Assembly: GCF_022558445.1 (NCBI RefSeq)
Contig: NZ_CP054699.1
Location: forward strand, 3,364,001-3,428,000
DNA length: 64,000 nt
Source: Candidatus Contubernalis alkalaceticus
GTDB taxonomy: Bacteria; Bacillota; Dethiobacteria; SKNC01
Direction: 5' to 3'
Under the pieces are notes generated by a model, which searched no databases, had not been told where the DNA came from, and saw only the letters and a program-made list of their open reading frames with translations. Of this stretch, positions 35,554 through 44,238 are shown one piece after another. Numbering within the stretch: the first letter of the stretch is position 1; the number at the start of each line of letters is the position of its first letter. Both the position numbers and the translations under genes were made by a program.

Positions 35554-36003
35554 CTACCCCTTAAAAACAAACTTTTTTTTGAGGATATAGTTCCAAAGGG
35601 CTACTACCATAATAGATATAATTTTAGCAGGCTGGTAATGGACCTTCAGCATGTCTACTAAAGTTAATAGGATCAGCTGATTTAAAGCCAGCCCTGCGGC
35701 ACTGACCCCTACAAAAACCATAAATTCCAGGCCCCGGGAATATCGCCCCCCTTGGAACACCCAGATGCGGCTTACCAAATAATTAAAAATAACTGCAGCG
35801 ATAAAAGAGATTAAACCTGCCAGCAAATAGTACAAAGAAAAGGCCTCTACCAGTAGGATTAACAGGCCCATGTCTATGGCTGCTGCCAGAATACCCACCA
35901 TAAGAAATCTAAGGATTTGACAGGTATTATTTCCTTTTTCCCGGGAAAAAACTGCTTTTAATTTTTCTTTGCAAAAAGCTGATAAGCCCTTGGATTGCAC
36001 CAT
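35554..36003 (-). CDS. GtrA-family membrane protein
   Basis: 149 residues from ATG 36003, nine bases after AGGGAAG; the open frame reaches 36027. Four transmembrane helices (for example FLMVGILAAAIDMGLLILLV and IISFIAAVIFNYLVSRIWVF) with the NYxxxRxWVF motif define GtrA (PF04138). The family flips or presents polyprenyl-phosphate-linked sugars for modification of surface glycans. It is directly upstream of rfbB, with a 9-nt gap, suggesting it handles a side-chain sugar. Confidence 0.9.
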   Translation of the reverse strand: MVQSKGLSAFCKEKLKAVFSREKGNNTCQILRFLMVGILAAAIDMGLLILLVEAFSLYYLLAGLISFIAAVIFNYLVSRIWVFQGGRYSRGLEFMVFVGVSAAGLALNQLILLTLVDMLKVHYQPAKIISIMVVALWNYILKKKFVFKG

Positions 36004-36186
36004 GATAGTTTTCTTCCCTGTTACCATTTTAATTTAAAGTGAATGATTATAAATTCCAGTTCCCTTTTATAAACCCTTCTTTTTCTAAAAATTTTTGTGC
36101 TCCTATGAAAACCCCTTATATAGCAAGGGATGAGGCTGTTATTGGGACTTCCCCGGTGATTAACAATAAAAATCCGGGGTTGGTGC

Positions 36187-37530
36187 TTAGATGATTTCGT
36201 TTAATCTTTCTGCAATTTTTTTAATTAAATTCCTATCCGGCTCCCTGACTCCCATACTGTAGAGGGAATCTCCTACGGCGGCATAAAAGGAACCATAGGC
36301 ATGAATATTATTTTTATATAAGCGGCCCCCCTGAATATCCCACAAAAGCTGTAAATAGGATTTCACCGTCTTAGAGATATGATGATTTTCTTTTACATAT
36401 TCATAAGCAGCTCTGCCCATATTTTCCCTCTTCCCTTTGTCCTTCAACAGCAGCCTCAAAGCCCTACCTATATCCTCTACTTCATTTTGGCCGCAGCTGA
36501 CCTTCAGGGTAACTGTATCGGGGAAATCAGAAAAGGTTCCCACATTAGTGATAATGGCCGGTTTTCCCATGCCCAAGATTCTAATAAGGCTGGCAGAGGT
36601 TTCTCCCTGGGTGGGATAACGAAGATTAATGCAGAAATCCGATAATCTTATATAATCCTTGAAAGTATCCAGGTTCACAAATCCCGTAAACTTAACATGT
36701 TTCTGTAACCCCATCTCTTTTACCATCTCCTTGATGGGAAAATCCTCCTGTCGGTCTCCCACTATTATGTAAAGAAAATTATCAGCTTCCTTTTTTATTT
36801 GTTTCAGTGCTGCCAGCACCTTGTCTACCCTCTTATCCTTAGATAGAAAACCAAAGGAGGAGAATACCCTCTGATTTTCCCCAATATTGTACCGCTGCCT
36901 CAAAAGTTTTTTCTCTGCTGATAAAATAAGCCCTATATCCGGAGTAGGGAGAGGAGCCACTATGACAGGCAGGCTTTTATGAGTTTCATGAATTAACTTT
37001 TTAATAAAGTTAGAGTGGACAATTACCGCCCTGGAACAGTCTAAAATCCTTTTATTTAATGGGTATTTTAGGGTACTTACAGTATTCCATATCCTCCGCC
37101 GCTCCCCCTCCAGGGATTGTCTGGCCAACTGTTCTCCTTCTAACCCATAATTATATTTCATTTCTGCAATATAGCCTTTAAAATCATTTCTTCCCACAGT
37201 CTGATGAGCCAGCATATGGTGTAAAGCATAGTCATGAAGAACCACAATCCCCGGATATTTTATGGCTGTCTCATAAATGTTTTGATGAAACGTGTTGTTG
37301 TTTCCTATATGGTAGAGTACATGGTCATAGAAGGCGTGCATTTTGTGTTTAAGGAAATCCGTAGTATTAAAAAAAGTAAAAGTTGAGGCCAGCTGCTCTT
37401 GAGAGGCACCATCAATATCAGAAAACAAATCGATTTTTAAGTGTTGGCCCAATGAAGGAAGCAGCTCCAGGCTGTAATCGGATATCCCTGATTTTTGGGG
37501 AGGCAGTGGGCTAAAATAGGCAATTTTCAT
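36187..37530 (-). CDS. glycosyltransferase family 4 (GT-B)
   Basis: 447 residues. KIAYFSPLPPQKSGISDYSL opens the acceptor domain. VVLHDYALHHML follows. The donor domain has FSSFGFLSKDKRVDKVLAAL and a variant E-x7-E (GETSASLIRILGMGKPAIIT). This head is common in multi-domain mannosyltransferase-like proteins of polysaccharide loci. Next to another GT4 and two methyltransferase genes with gaps of about 10-18 nt, it probably helps build a methyl-capped chain. Confidence 0.85.
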   Translation of the reverse strand: MKIAYFSPLPPQKSGISDYSLELLPSLGQHLKIDLFSDIDGASQEQLASTFTFFNTTDFLKHKMHAFYDHVLYHIGNNNTFHQNIYETAIKYPGIVVLHDYALHHMLAHQTVGRNDFKGYIAEMKYNYGLEGEQLARQSLEGERRRIWNTVSTLKYPLNKRILDCSRAVIVHSNFIKKLIHETHKSLPVIVAPLPTPDIGLILSAEKKLLRQRYNIGENQRVFSSFGFLSKDKRVDKVLAALKQIKKEADNFLYIIVGDRQEDFPIKEMVKEMGLQKHVKFTGFVNLDTFKDYIRLSDFCINLRYPTQGETSASLIRILGMGKPAIITNVGTFSDFPDTVTLKVSCGQNEVEDIGRALRLLLKDKGKRENMGRAAYEYVKENHHISKTVKSYLQLLWDIQGGRLYKNNIHAYGSFYAAVGDSLYSMGVREPDRNLIKKIAERLNEII

Positions 37531-37539
37531 TTTACCCTC

Positions 37540-38586
37540 CTAATACTCTGCGGTTAATTTTTTTATAACATTATCCCACACAATCTTTTCTACCTTTTTA
37601 TAACCCTTTTCCCCAAACTCCCGGCACTTCGCTTTTTGTTGGTAAAGGTAGTTGGCACTTTGAGCTATTTCCAGGGGATCATTACCGGTAATCAACCCAT
37701 TTCTTCCGTCCTCCACAAATTCCAATACCCCACCGGAGTCACAGGTGGTGATCACCGGCTTTCTGCTTTTAAAGGCTTCCACCGTTACAAATCCATAGTC
37801 TTCATCCCGGGGAGAATAATAAACCGTAAAACAGTTGGCGTAGAGGGACAGAAGTTCATGGTCAGTTACGAATCCCTTAAAAATAACCCGGTCCATAACC
37901 CCTACCCTTTGGGCCAGCTTTTTCAGTTCATTCTCCTGGCTTCCCTTACCGGCAATGACAAACTTAATATCTTTATGAGTATACTGCATGGCCTTAATCA
38001 TCAGGTCCAATCTTTTTAAAGGATCCAGCCTGCCGGCTACAAATATATAATCGCCATAACTGTCACTGTAATATTTTTGTTCATATTTTGTGGGAGGGTA
38101 AAGAGCTTCACTGTCTATACCATTATATTTTTTAAGCCTTTTCCCTACATTTTCAGATATGGTAAATATTTTTTTTGATTCCACCAGGGTGTTGTTATCT
38201 ATGTTTTTTAACTGTTGAACATAAGAAAAATCCTCTACAGTATCTGCCAGATAAGAATATTCAGTCCCCATAAGATCATATGCCTGCCGGTGCTGATGGA
38301 ACAGCCAGGTAACTTTATTGGAATGTTCTACCACATAGGTAGGATATTTTGTGCAAATCACCCGGTCTATTACTTCCCCATTGCTTTCACTGAGATCCAG
38401 CATCCTCCAGATCAAGGCCTGACTCACCAGCTGGTGGCTGGGATACCATTTAAATGGGATTCTGATAATTTCCGATTGAAAATTTCTTTCTTTCAGCTGT
38501 CTATCCAGCTCTTCTACCAGTACTTCAGCCCCACCGTAAATAAAGGGTACCTGGGTTGAGCATATGGCAATTTTTTTAATTTTCAT
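37540..38586 (-). CDS. glycosyltransferase family 4 (GT-B)
   Basis: 348 residues. IAICSTQVPFIYGGAEVLVE is the GGAE loop of GT4 enzymes; LFHQHRQAYDLMGT is typical of the WcaI/mannosyl branch. FVAGRLDPLKRLDLMIKAMQ and EDYGFVTVEAFKSRKPVIT form the donor site. It lies between another GT4 and a methyltransferase with gaps of 9-17 nt, hence in one operon. The donor is probably a GDP- or dTDP-sugar. Confidence 0.87.
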   Translation of the reverse strand: MKIKKIAICSTQVPFIYGGAEVLVEELDRQLKERNFQSEIIRIPFKWYPSHQLVSQALIWRMLDLSESNGEVIDRVICTKYPTYVVEHSNKVTWLFHQHRQAYDLMGTEYSYLADTVEDFSYVQQLKNIDNNTLVESKKIFTISENVGKRLKKYNGIDSEALYPPTKYEQKYYSDSYGDYIFVAGRLDPLKRLDLMIKAMQYTHKDIKFVIAGKGSQENELKKLAQRVGVMDRVIFKGFVTDHELLSLYANCFTVYYSPRDEDYGFVTVEAFKSRKPVITTCDSGGVLEFVEDGRNGLITGNDPLEIAQSANYLYQQKAKCREFGEKGYKKVEKIVWDNVIKKLTAEY

Positions 38587-38603
38587 TTTTCTTGTACACC
38601 ATC

Positions 38604-39833
38604 CTATTTAACTGCTGCAATAGAATAATCTTGATAACCGTAAATCAGGTCATTGAGTTTCTTCATATTATTGTCTATCCTCTTAAAGTGCTCCTCCGGC
38701 AGGTTCAGAAGCTCTAATTTCTGTTCATGGGGAACCGGGGAATGAAACATTATATTTAAACCCTTAAAGCCAATGGACTGCAGCAGGTGTTCTAAGGTAT
38801 AGGGATTAAGGGGCTTTATATGGGTAGGGTCTATATAAAAGGAAGCAGAAAAAATATACAGACAAATGGGATTGGGGGATTCCAGCAACAAAACGCCCCC
38901 GGGCATTATTTTTTTGTAGATCAGCCTAAAAAGCTCGATCATATAATCTAGATCTAAATGTTCCACCACATGGCCCATAAAAACTCCCTCTATGGTATTA
39001 TCCTCTAAAGTTTCTAATAAAAGGGCGGCGTCCTGCTTTTTGACCTTTAACCCCTTACCTCCACAGTGCTTAACCATTTCTTCATCGGTATCTATCCCCA
39101 GGGCATCAATATCATTTTCTTGTAAAAGCTCCAGCATTTCCCCCCGGCCGCATCCGATATCCAGCACCTTGCTTTTCCCCTGAAAAAAGGGCAAGTAAAC
39201 ACTGAGCCTTTCCTTTATATCCTGTTCTTTTCCCCTGAACTGATTTTCAAGTTCAAGATAATCAAAGGGGACTACTGCACCCATAAGGCCTGCCTGTTTG
39301 GATCTAGAGGGTAAAAAACTGTTTTCAATATATTTTAGCCGGCCTTCCATCGTTTTCATCTGCTTTATAAGCAGTTCCTCCCGGATTTCCCCCTTTAATT
39401 TCAATTCACTAACCTGGTTATTTAAATCAGCAGCCACGGCCTTAAGCTCATGAATCGTCTCATGATGATAATTCACACTGCCGGATACCTGCAGGCAGAG
39501 TTCCTGTAAACTTCTGTTTACAGAAGCATTATAAATCCTCTGCTGCTCCATGATGGGCTCCAGGTACCAGGAAATAAGTTTTCGAATTACTTTTTTAAAT
39601 AAGGTTATCACCGGGCCGATTATTTTCTTTTGAGAGGAGGGAGCAGTCCCTTGAATATTCCAGGTATTATTACCTTCCTCCATTTCCCTGTAGACAGCGC
39701 CTATATCCAAAGAAAAATCATGGTGACTATGGAAAGAGCTGTCTTCTTTTTTTAATAAATTTTTCTCCTGGTTCTCCAATATTCGCTTGTAAATATATTC
39801 TTCAATTTCTGCAGTTTTGTTCTCTTTAGACAC
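38604..39833 (-). CDS. coiled-coil SAM-dependent methyltransferase (chain-terminator-like)
   Basis: 409 residues from GTG 39833 behind AGAGGTGA. The first ~180 residues are charged and helical with a coiled-coil stretch (HETIHELKAVAADLNNQVSE ...). The C-terminal half is a class I methyltransferase: VLDIGCGRGEMLELLQENDI, IEGVFMGHVVEHLDLDYM and DPTHIKPLNPYTLEHLLQSI. Coiled-coil methyltransferases of this kind cap O-antigen chains and set their length (WbdD paradigm), although the kinase domain of WbdD is absent. It would suit the Wzm/Wzt exporter, which recognises capped chains. Confidence 0.8.
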   Translation of the reverse strand: MSKENKTAEIEEYIYKRILENQEKNLLKKEDSSFHSHHDFSLDIGAVYREMEEGNNTWNIQGTAPSSQKKIIGPVITLFKKVIRKLISWYLEPIMEQQRIYNASVNRSLQELCLQVSGSVNYHHETIHELKAVAADLNNQVSELKLKGEIREELLIKQMKTMEGRLKYIENSFLPSRSKQAGLMGAVVPFDYLELENQFRGKEQDIKERLSVYLPFFQGKSKVLDIGCGRGEMLELLQENDIDALGIDTDEEMVKHCGGKGLKVKKQDAALLLETLEDNTIEGVFMGHVVEHLDLDYMIELFRLIYKKIMPGGVLLLESPNPICLYIFSASFYIDPTHIKPLNPYTLEHLLQSIGFKGLNIMFHSPVPHEQKLELLNLPEEHFKRIDNNMKKLNDLIYGYQDYSIAAVK

Positions 39834-39849
39834 AAGTTCACCTCTATTC

Positions 39850-41052
39850 TCAGATGTTTTTTAAAGATACTTCCCGTGGGGCGGTGCCTTTCTGAGAAAA
39901 CCAGAAAAAACCTTCGTTAACCAAATCTAATTTCCAGATATCCCGGTCATAGTCCGGGGGCAGTTCATAGGCCATTTGAAACTCAACTTGACTCCCCGGT
40001 AAGACATGGCAGGGAAGTCGAAAACGCCATTTGGCCTCCTGAAAATTTTCCATCCCCGGGGTTCCCCGATAAAGAGCAGTGGAAACAACCCCTCTGCTGC
40101 TGTGCCGATAAAGCCAAATGGTATCTCCGGTATTTTTTAGGCACAGGGAGAGTTCCAATAAACGTTTCTCCCTGCTGAATGAAGACTGCAGCACAGTGAT
40201 TTCCCCCGCTGAATGGGCCTGGGGATCCTCTGTGGTAGGCCCTTCCCCGTAAGGCTTGATAGCGGTCAAAATATTATTTCCCCCGGCCGGCGTCTGCGCT
40301 GCCTGCCCTATGGGTATATTCTCCAATGCTGCAGGGAAAAAACCGTTTATCTGGTGGTATCTTTCCAGCTGAATGAACCCTTTTTCCCCCAGCAAATAAT
40401 CCAGGTATTCTTCAGAAAATAGACTCTCCAAAGTCCCAAATCTTTTCATGGTTTCCTGGTACAGCTTCTCCTGCTCCCTATCCTGGGGCACCCAGGCATT
40501 TTCATGGATTCCTATAACTCCTCCGGGGCTTAAAAGATGGTAACACTTCTCCAGGCCGACATTTTCATCCACAATATGATGCAGAGCATCAAAAAATATA
40601 ACCCCGTCAAATTCCCCCGGATTAAGAGAGCACTCCTCCAGAGTAGTGCAGTGGAAAACTACCGGAGGAGGATCCGAAAGGTGAAGATGCCTGATAAAAT
40701 TACTGACCCGTTCCCTGGCAATATTTAAAAAGGTTTCACTGGGCTCTACAGCCTCCACGGAGTAACCTAACCCCACCAGTATCTCCGTAACCCATCCCGG
40801 GCCGCTGCCCACCTCCAATACTTTTCCCCGGGGCTTAATCTTCATAGCCTGCAGCAGTCCCAAAAGCCCGTACATATTTTGATAATAATCCCCGTTGTAA
40901 GGCATGGGGTCATAAGGCTTCCGATAGATATATTCCAGTTCTTCTTTGGCTAAATTATCTACATAGTTCTTGGCTGCAGTGATAAATTCACCATACTGCC
41001 GGTCTTTATAAAATACCCGCCGTTTACATTTCGGCATTTTTTTCTCAGACAA
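39850..41052 (-). CDS. SAM-dependent methyltransferase with C-terminal beta-sandwich domain
   Basis: 400 residues from TTG 41052, nine bases after GGAGG; the GTG at 41061 is too close to that site. The methyltransferase domain (~75-260) has KVLEVGSGPGWVTEILVGLG and FDGVIFFDALHHIVDENVGL. The C-terminal ~120 residues (LSLCLKNTGDTIWL ... WKLDLVNEGFFWFSQKG) look like an immunoglobulin-type or carbohydrate-binding sandwich. The combination suggests methylation of a polymer end that the extra domain binds. A terminator precedes the gene, so transcription probably restarts at ~41053-41140. Confidence 0.78.
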   Translation of the reverse strand: MSEKKMPKCKRRVFYKDRQYGEFITAAKNYVDNLAKEELEYIYRKPYDPMPYNGDYYQNMYGLLGLLQAMKIKPRGKVLEVGSGPGWVTEILVGLGYSVEAVEPSETFLNIARERVSNFIRHLHLSDPPPVVFHCTTLEECSLNPGEFDGVIFFDALHHIVDENVGLEKCYHLLSPGGVIGIHENAWVPQDREQEKLYQETMKRFGTLESLFSEEYLDYLLGEKGFIQLERYHQINGFFPAALENIPIGQAAQTPAGGNNILTAIKPYGEGPTTEDPQAHSAGEITVLQSSFSREKRLLELSLCLKNTGDTIWLYRHSSRGVVSTALYRGTPGMENFQEAKWRFRLPCHVLPGSQVEFQMAYELPPDYDRDIWKLDLVNEGFFWFSQKGTAPREVSLKNI

Positions 41053-41144
41053 AAAATCCACCCTCCAATGTCAGTCAATAAGGATAAATTTCGCTTTGTT
41101 CCTGTACTCTTCCTGCCTAAAAGACAGGAATTAATAAAATCCCC

Positions 41145-41179
41145 AAAAAAAAGCTTCCCCTTTAAAAATGGAGGAAGCT
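41145..41179 (-). terminator. Rho-independent terminator after the glucosaminidase-like gene
   Basis: Minus strand: AGCTTCC ... GGAAGCT followed by eight T's, ~43 nt after the stop at 41222. It closes the three-gene unit of exported proteins. Confidence 0.85.
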
Positions 41180-41221
41180 GTAAGATCCAGACGGAAACTG
41201 CCAGGATAGGCCGCTTAAAAT

Positions 41222-42448
41222 TTAATACGCTAATAAATCATTTAAAAGCTGCATAACTCTTTCTGCATAAATGGAATGAACCGCCCATCTTGCCCCCATT
41301 TCTTCCACCGTGGTAATAGTTCCAGCCCAGGTAAGGCTCATAACTGTATGGTATCGTCCATGGGGTACTCCGATGGGAGGTAATCCTACATAAGCACTCA
41401 TATGATTAAAATGCCCCCTAACACCATCCTCCGGGCTGGCAAAAGTTTCATGGTCCGCAGGGGTATCACCGGTGGCATACCGGGTCTTAATGCCTGCCCA
41501 GTTATTCTGCTCAGGGGAAACAATTCCGGTATAATGTCCATAGGCTGTCTCATGGGCAGACTGGACGTATAAAATCTCTGGATTAATGCCGGTCAAATTT
41601 CCGTAATGCCAGTATAGAGGAGCAATGTCAATAAAACGCTGATGAGCCTGTTTGGAGGCTGCCCACTGCTGGGCTTTTTGAACGGTAGTAGTCGTCGGCC
41701 TGACGATTATATTCAAAGGCAGCTGAGGATTTGGCGCAGCATGGTTAAAGGGGGTATAGGCACCATAGTAAGTCATTGCACCCCCCGCCATATCAATTGC
41801 ATGGACCACCATCTCATATTGGCCATAATCCAGCTGCCTGACCATATTAGGAGAAGCCTGATATGGATTGGATGAATCCAGGGGACTATATTGGCCGCCC
41901 CCCTTCCGGTATTGAAGGGCATATATTACATTGGTACCCCCCTGGGGGACAGCGGTAACATGCACCTTATTCCCTTCAGAATAAACCTGCATACTTACAC
42001 CCCTGAAAGGAACGTATGAGGAAGGATTGGTGTTTCCAAAAACCACATATGAACCGGTGTATGTCCCCTGGTTAGATATCCCATGAGCCACTATTTCATA
42101 AATAGCTCCTTCCCGGGCACCTTCCCATATAAACTCACTATCTAATGAGTAATCCCTAATCATATTGTACCCGCCGCCACTGTCCATTTCCCTTACCTCA
42201 AACCGGTAGCGGGTATTGTTCTCGGAAGAACCTGCAGTCAACCGCAGCCTGGTGGAGCTAACTCTTTGCACAGCAAGATTTATGCTGAAAAGGCTTGTCC
42301 CAACTAAGGAATCGTCAACTGTATGAGATCCGTTGGCCCCTGCCGATTCTACGGCCTTGGGCAATCCTGCCATGGGTGATGAGCTTATCAACAAAATAGT
42401 TAAGGTGAAAATCAGTAATCTCAATGCTTTTTGCCCTGTAAACTTCAT
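41222..42448 (-). CDS. exported glucosaminidase-domain protein with shared N-terminal module
   Basis: 408 residues. A signal peptide (~1-36, ALRLLIFTLTILLISSSPMA) is followed by a shared two-part beta module (~52-240) that recurs in the next two proteins. The C-terminal ~150 residues form a glucosaminidase-type domain (PF01832): EILYVQSAHETAYGHYTG with the catalytic Glu, then NWAGIKTRYATGD and a C-terminal YAERVMQLL. It should cleave peptidoglycan glycan strands outside the cell. GGGAG precedes the ATG. The shared module has Y_Y_Y-like features (RFEVREMDSGGGYNMIRDYS) and may bind wall or exopolysaccharide. Confidence 0.83.
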   Translation of the reverse strand: MKFTGQKALRLLIFTLTILLISSSPMAGLPKAVESAGANGSHTVDDSLVGTSLFSINLAVQRVSSTRLRLTAGSSENNTRYRFEVREMDSGGGYNMIRDYSLDSEFIWEGAREGAIYEIVAHGISNQGTYTGSYVVFGNTNPSSYVPFRGVSMQVYSEGNKVHVTAVPQGGTNVIYALQYRKGGGQYSPLDSSNPYQASPNMVRQLDYGQYEMVVHAIDMAGGAMTYYGAYTPFNHAAPNPQLPLNIIVRPTTTTVQKAQQWAASKQAHQRFIDIAPLYWHYGNLTGINPEILYVQSAHETAYGHYTGIVSPEQNNWAGIKTRYATGDTPADHETFASPEDGVRGHFNHMSAYVGLPPIGVPHGRYHTVMSLTWAGTITTVEEMGARWAVHSIYAERVMQLLNDLLAY

Positions 42449-42552
42449 GTCATTTCTCCCTTTTCATGTGAATAGAATGATTTGTTTACTCCCCATAATT
42501 CTATTCACTTGTGCCTTTCGGCAGATTTTTTAGGTTATTGGTATTCCAACCA

Positions 42553-44217
42553 TCAAGATGCGAAACGGTTTAAACCGTCTCGGGTGACACCAATGGGTAT
42601 ACCTACATTGAAGCAGTAGTCGATGATTCGTGTCAGCTCAGCCTGGGAAGTGTCATTGACATTATGAACACAAAATACCAGCCATCCATTATTCTGTAGA
42701 GCGGTATCTATCAAGGCTTTCCAGTTTTTTTCGCTTACATCCCATAACAGATTGCCGCTCATATTGGTTAAAGTTACCCTCTTCAGCTTATGCCTGTTGG
42801 CTTTGACATAACTTGCGTAATTAATATTATTCAGGTTTCCTGCTCCATACATTTCGTTAACCAGGTTGTTACTGCTCAAACCCCCGGCATAGGCGGCACT
42901 ATAATGCTGAGAGGCCCTTTGGGCCACCCGGTCATCTACGGAATAGTAAGGATAGGTAAAGGAATAAACGCCGTATTTAGCTAACCTGTTTTTGCTCTCC
43001 GCCAGCTGATAGTTAAGCTGCGCATCATCTAAATATATCAACTCCATGGGATGGGTATGGCTGTGGGAGTTGATTTCCCAGCGGGGGGCGGAATTCTGTG
43101 CCGCATGGTCAATTTGCGACCAGCTGGCTAAAGGATATCCCTGAAAACTGCCGCTGTCAATCAAGGCAGGGGGAATACTCCACACCGCGGGAATTCCTTT
43201 GGACTGAAATAATGGATATAACCGTTGATACTGGTTCAGGGTGCCGTCATCCAGCACAAAGGTTACCAGGCCTCTGCTGCTGGGGTCCGATGGGTCAGGC
43301 AGGGTAAGGTTAAAGGGGGTATAGGCACCATAGTAAATCATTGCACCTCCCGCCATTTCTATGGCGTGAATCACGATTTCATATTGTCCATAAGGCAGCT
43401 CTCTGACAAATTCAGGTGAAGCTTGATAGGGGTTAGAGGAATCCAGGGGACTGTATTGCCCCCCTACCTTCCTGTATTGGAGGGCATATATGACGTTGGT
43501 GCCCCCCTGGGGAACAGCAGTAGCCCTTAATGTATTCTTCTGAGAAGCAACCTGCATGCTGACACCCTTGAAAGGCACATAGGATGAAGGGCTGCTGTTT
43601 CCAAATACCACATAATTACCGTGATAAACCCCTTGTGCTGATATCCCATGAACCACTATTTCATAAATAGCCCCTTCCCGGGCATTTTCCCAGGTGAAAC
43701 GATGATCTGTTGAATAATCTCTGATCTTGGTGTAACCACCGCCGCTGTCCATTTCCCTTACATCAAACCGGTAAAGAGTATCCCCTGCGTGGGAGGAGCT
43801 TGCGGTCAACTGCAGACTGGTGGAACTAACCCTGTGAACCCCCAGTGAAACATTAAATGGTGTTTGGGTCAGGTTATAATCATCCCCATCTGTATCCCCG
43901 CCTGTGCTCTTGCCTGTATCTCTGCCTGAGTTATCAGCTGCATCACTGCCTGTGTCTTTGCCTGAGTTATCACCTGCATCTTTACCTGTGTCTTTATCAG
44001 TATCCTTATCTGTATCCTTGTCTGTGTCCTCATCTATCTCTTTGTCTATGTCATCTCCTGCATCTTGGGCTTCGCCTTCTGTGAAATATAAGGTACCTTC
44101 AGACGTCACTTTTTCCCCACCTGCAGCAGCCGCCGATCCTGTCAACAGTAATGAAAAGATTAAACATGTTGACAGGAAGACTCTCCAAAAAGCTTTATTG
44201 CCCATGAAAAGTTTCAA
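42553..44217 (-). CDS. exported polysaccharide deacetylase (NodB) with repeat linker and shared module
   Basis: 554 residues, apparently from TTG 44217 (ATG 44205 is the alternative). Signal peptide ~1-32; an Asp/Lys/Thr-rich linker at ~54-113 made of (T)(D/G)(K)(D) units; the shared beta module at ~116-303; a NodB domain at ~316-554. Catalytic features are D323-D324 (TFVLDDGT), the metal-binding H385 and H389 (HSHTH) and the TYPYYSVDD motif. It would remove N-acetyl groups from a GlcNAc-type polymer (peptidoglycan or the exopolysaccharide) outside the cell. Family analogues such as PgaB/IcaB make polymers cationic for retention. Confidence 0.85.
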   Translation of the reverse strand: MKLFMGNKAFWRVFLSTCLIFSLLLTGSAAAAGGEKVTSEGTLYFTEGEAQDAGDDIDKEIDEDTDKDTDKDTDKDTGKDAGDNSGKDTGSDAADNSGRDTGKSTGGDTDGDDYNLTQTPFNVSLGVHRVSSTSLQLTASSSHAGDTLYRFDVREMDSGGGYTKIRDYSTDHRFTWENAREGAIYEIVVHGISAQGVYHGNYVVFGNSSPSSYVPFKGVSMQVASQKNTLRATAVPQGGTNVIYALQYRKVGGQYSPLDSSNPYQASPEFVRELPYGQYEIVIHAIEMAGGAMIYYGAYTPFNLTLPDPSDPSSRGLVTFVLDDGTLNQYQRLYPLFQSKGIPAVWSIPPALIDSGSFQGYPLASWSQIDHAAQNSAPRWEINSHSHTHPMELIYLDDAQLNYQLAESKNRLAKYGVYSFTYPYYSVDDRVAQRASQHYSAAYAGGLSSNNLVNEMYGAGNLNNINYASYVKANRHKLKRVTLTNMSGNLLWDVSEKNWKALIDTALQNNGWLVFCVHNVNDTSQAELTRIIDYCFNVGIPIGVTRDGLNRFAS

Positions 44218-44238
44218 TTTTTCATCATTTCCTTTATC

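Noticed and set aside
36146-36180. CCCCGG ... CCGGGG hairpin as a terminator
   Set aside because: No T-run on either strand follows the stem.
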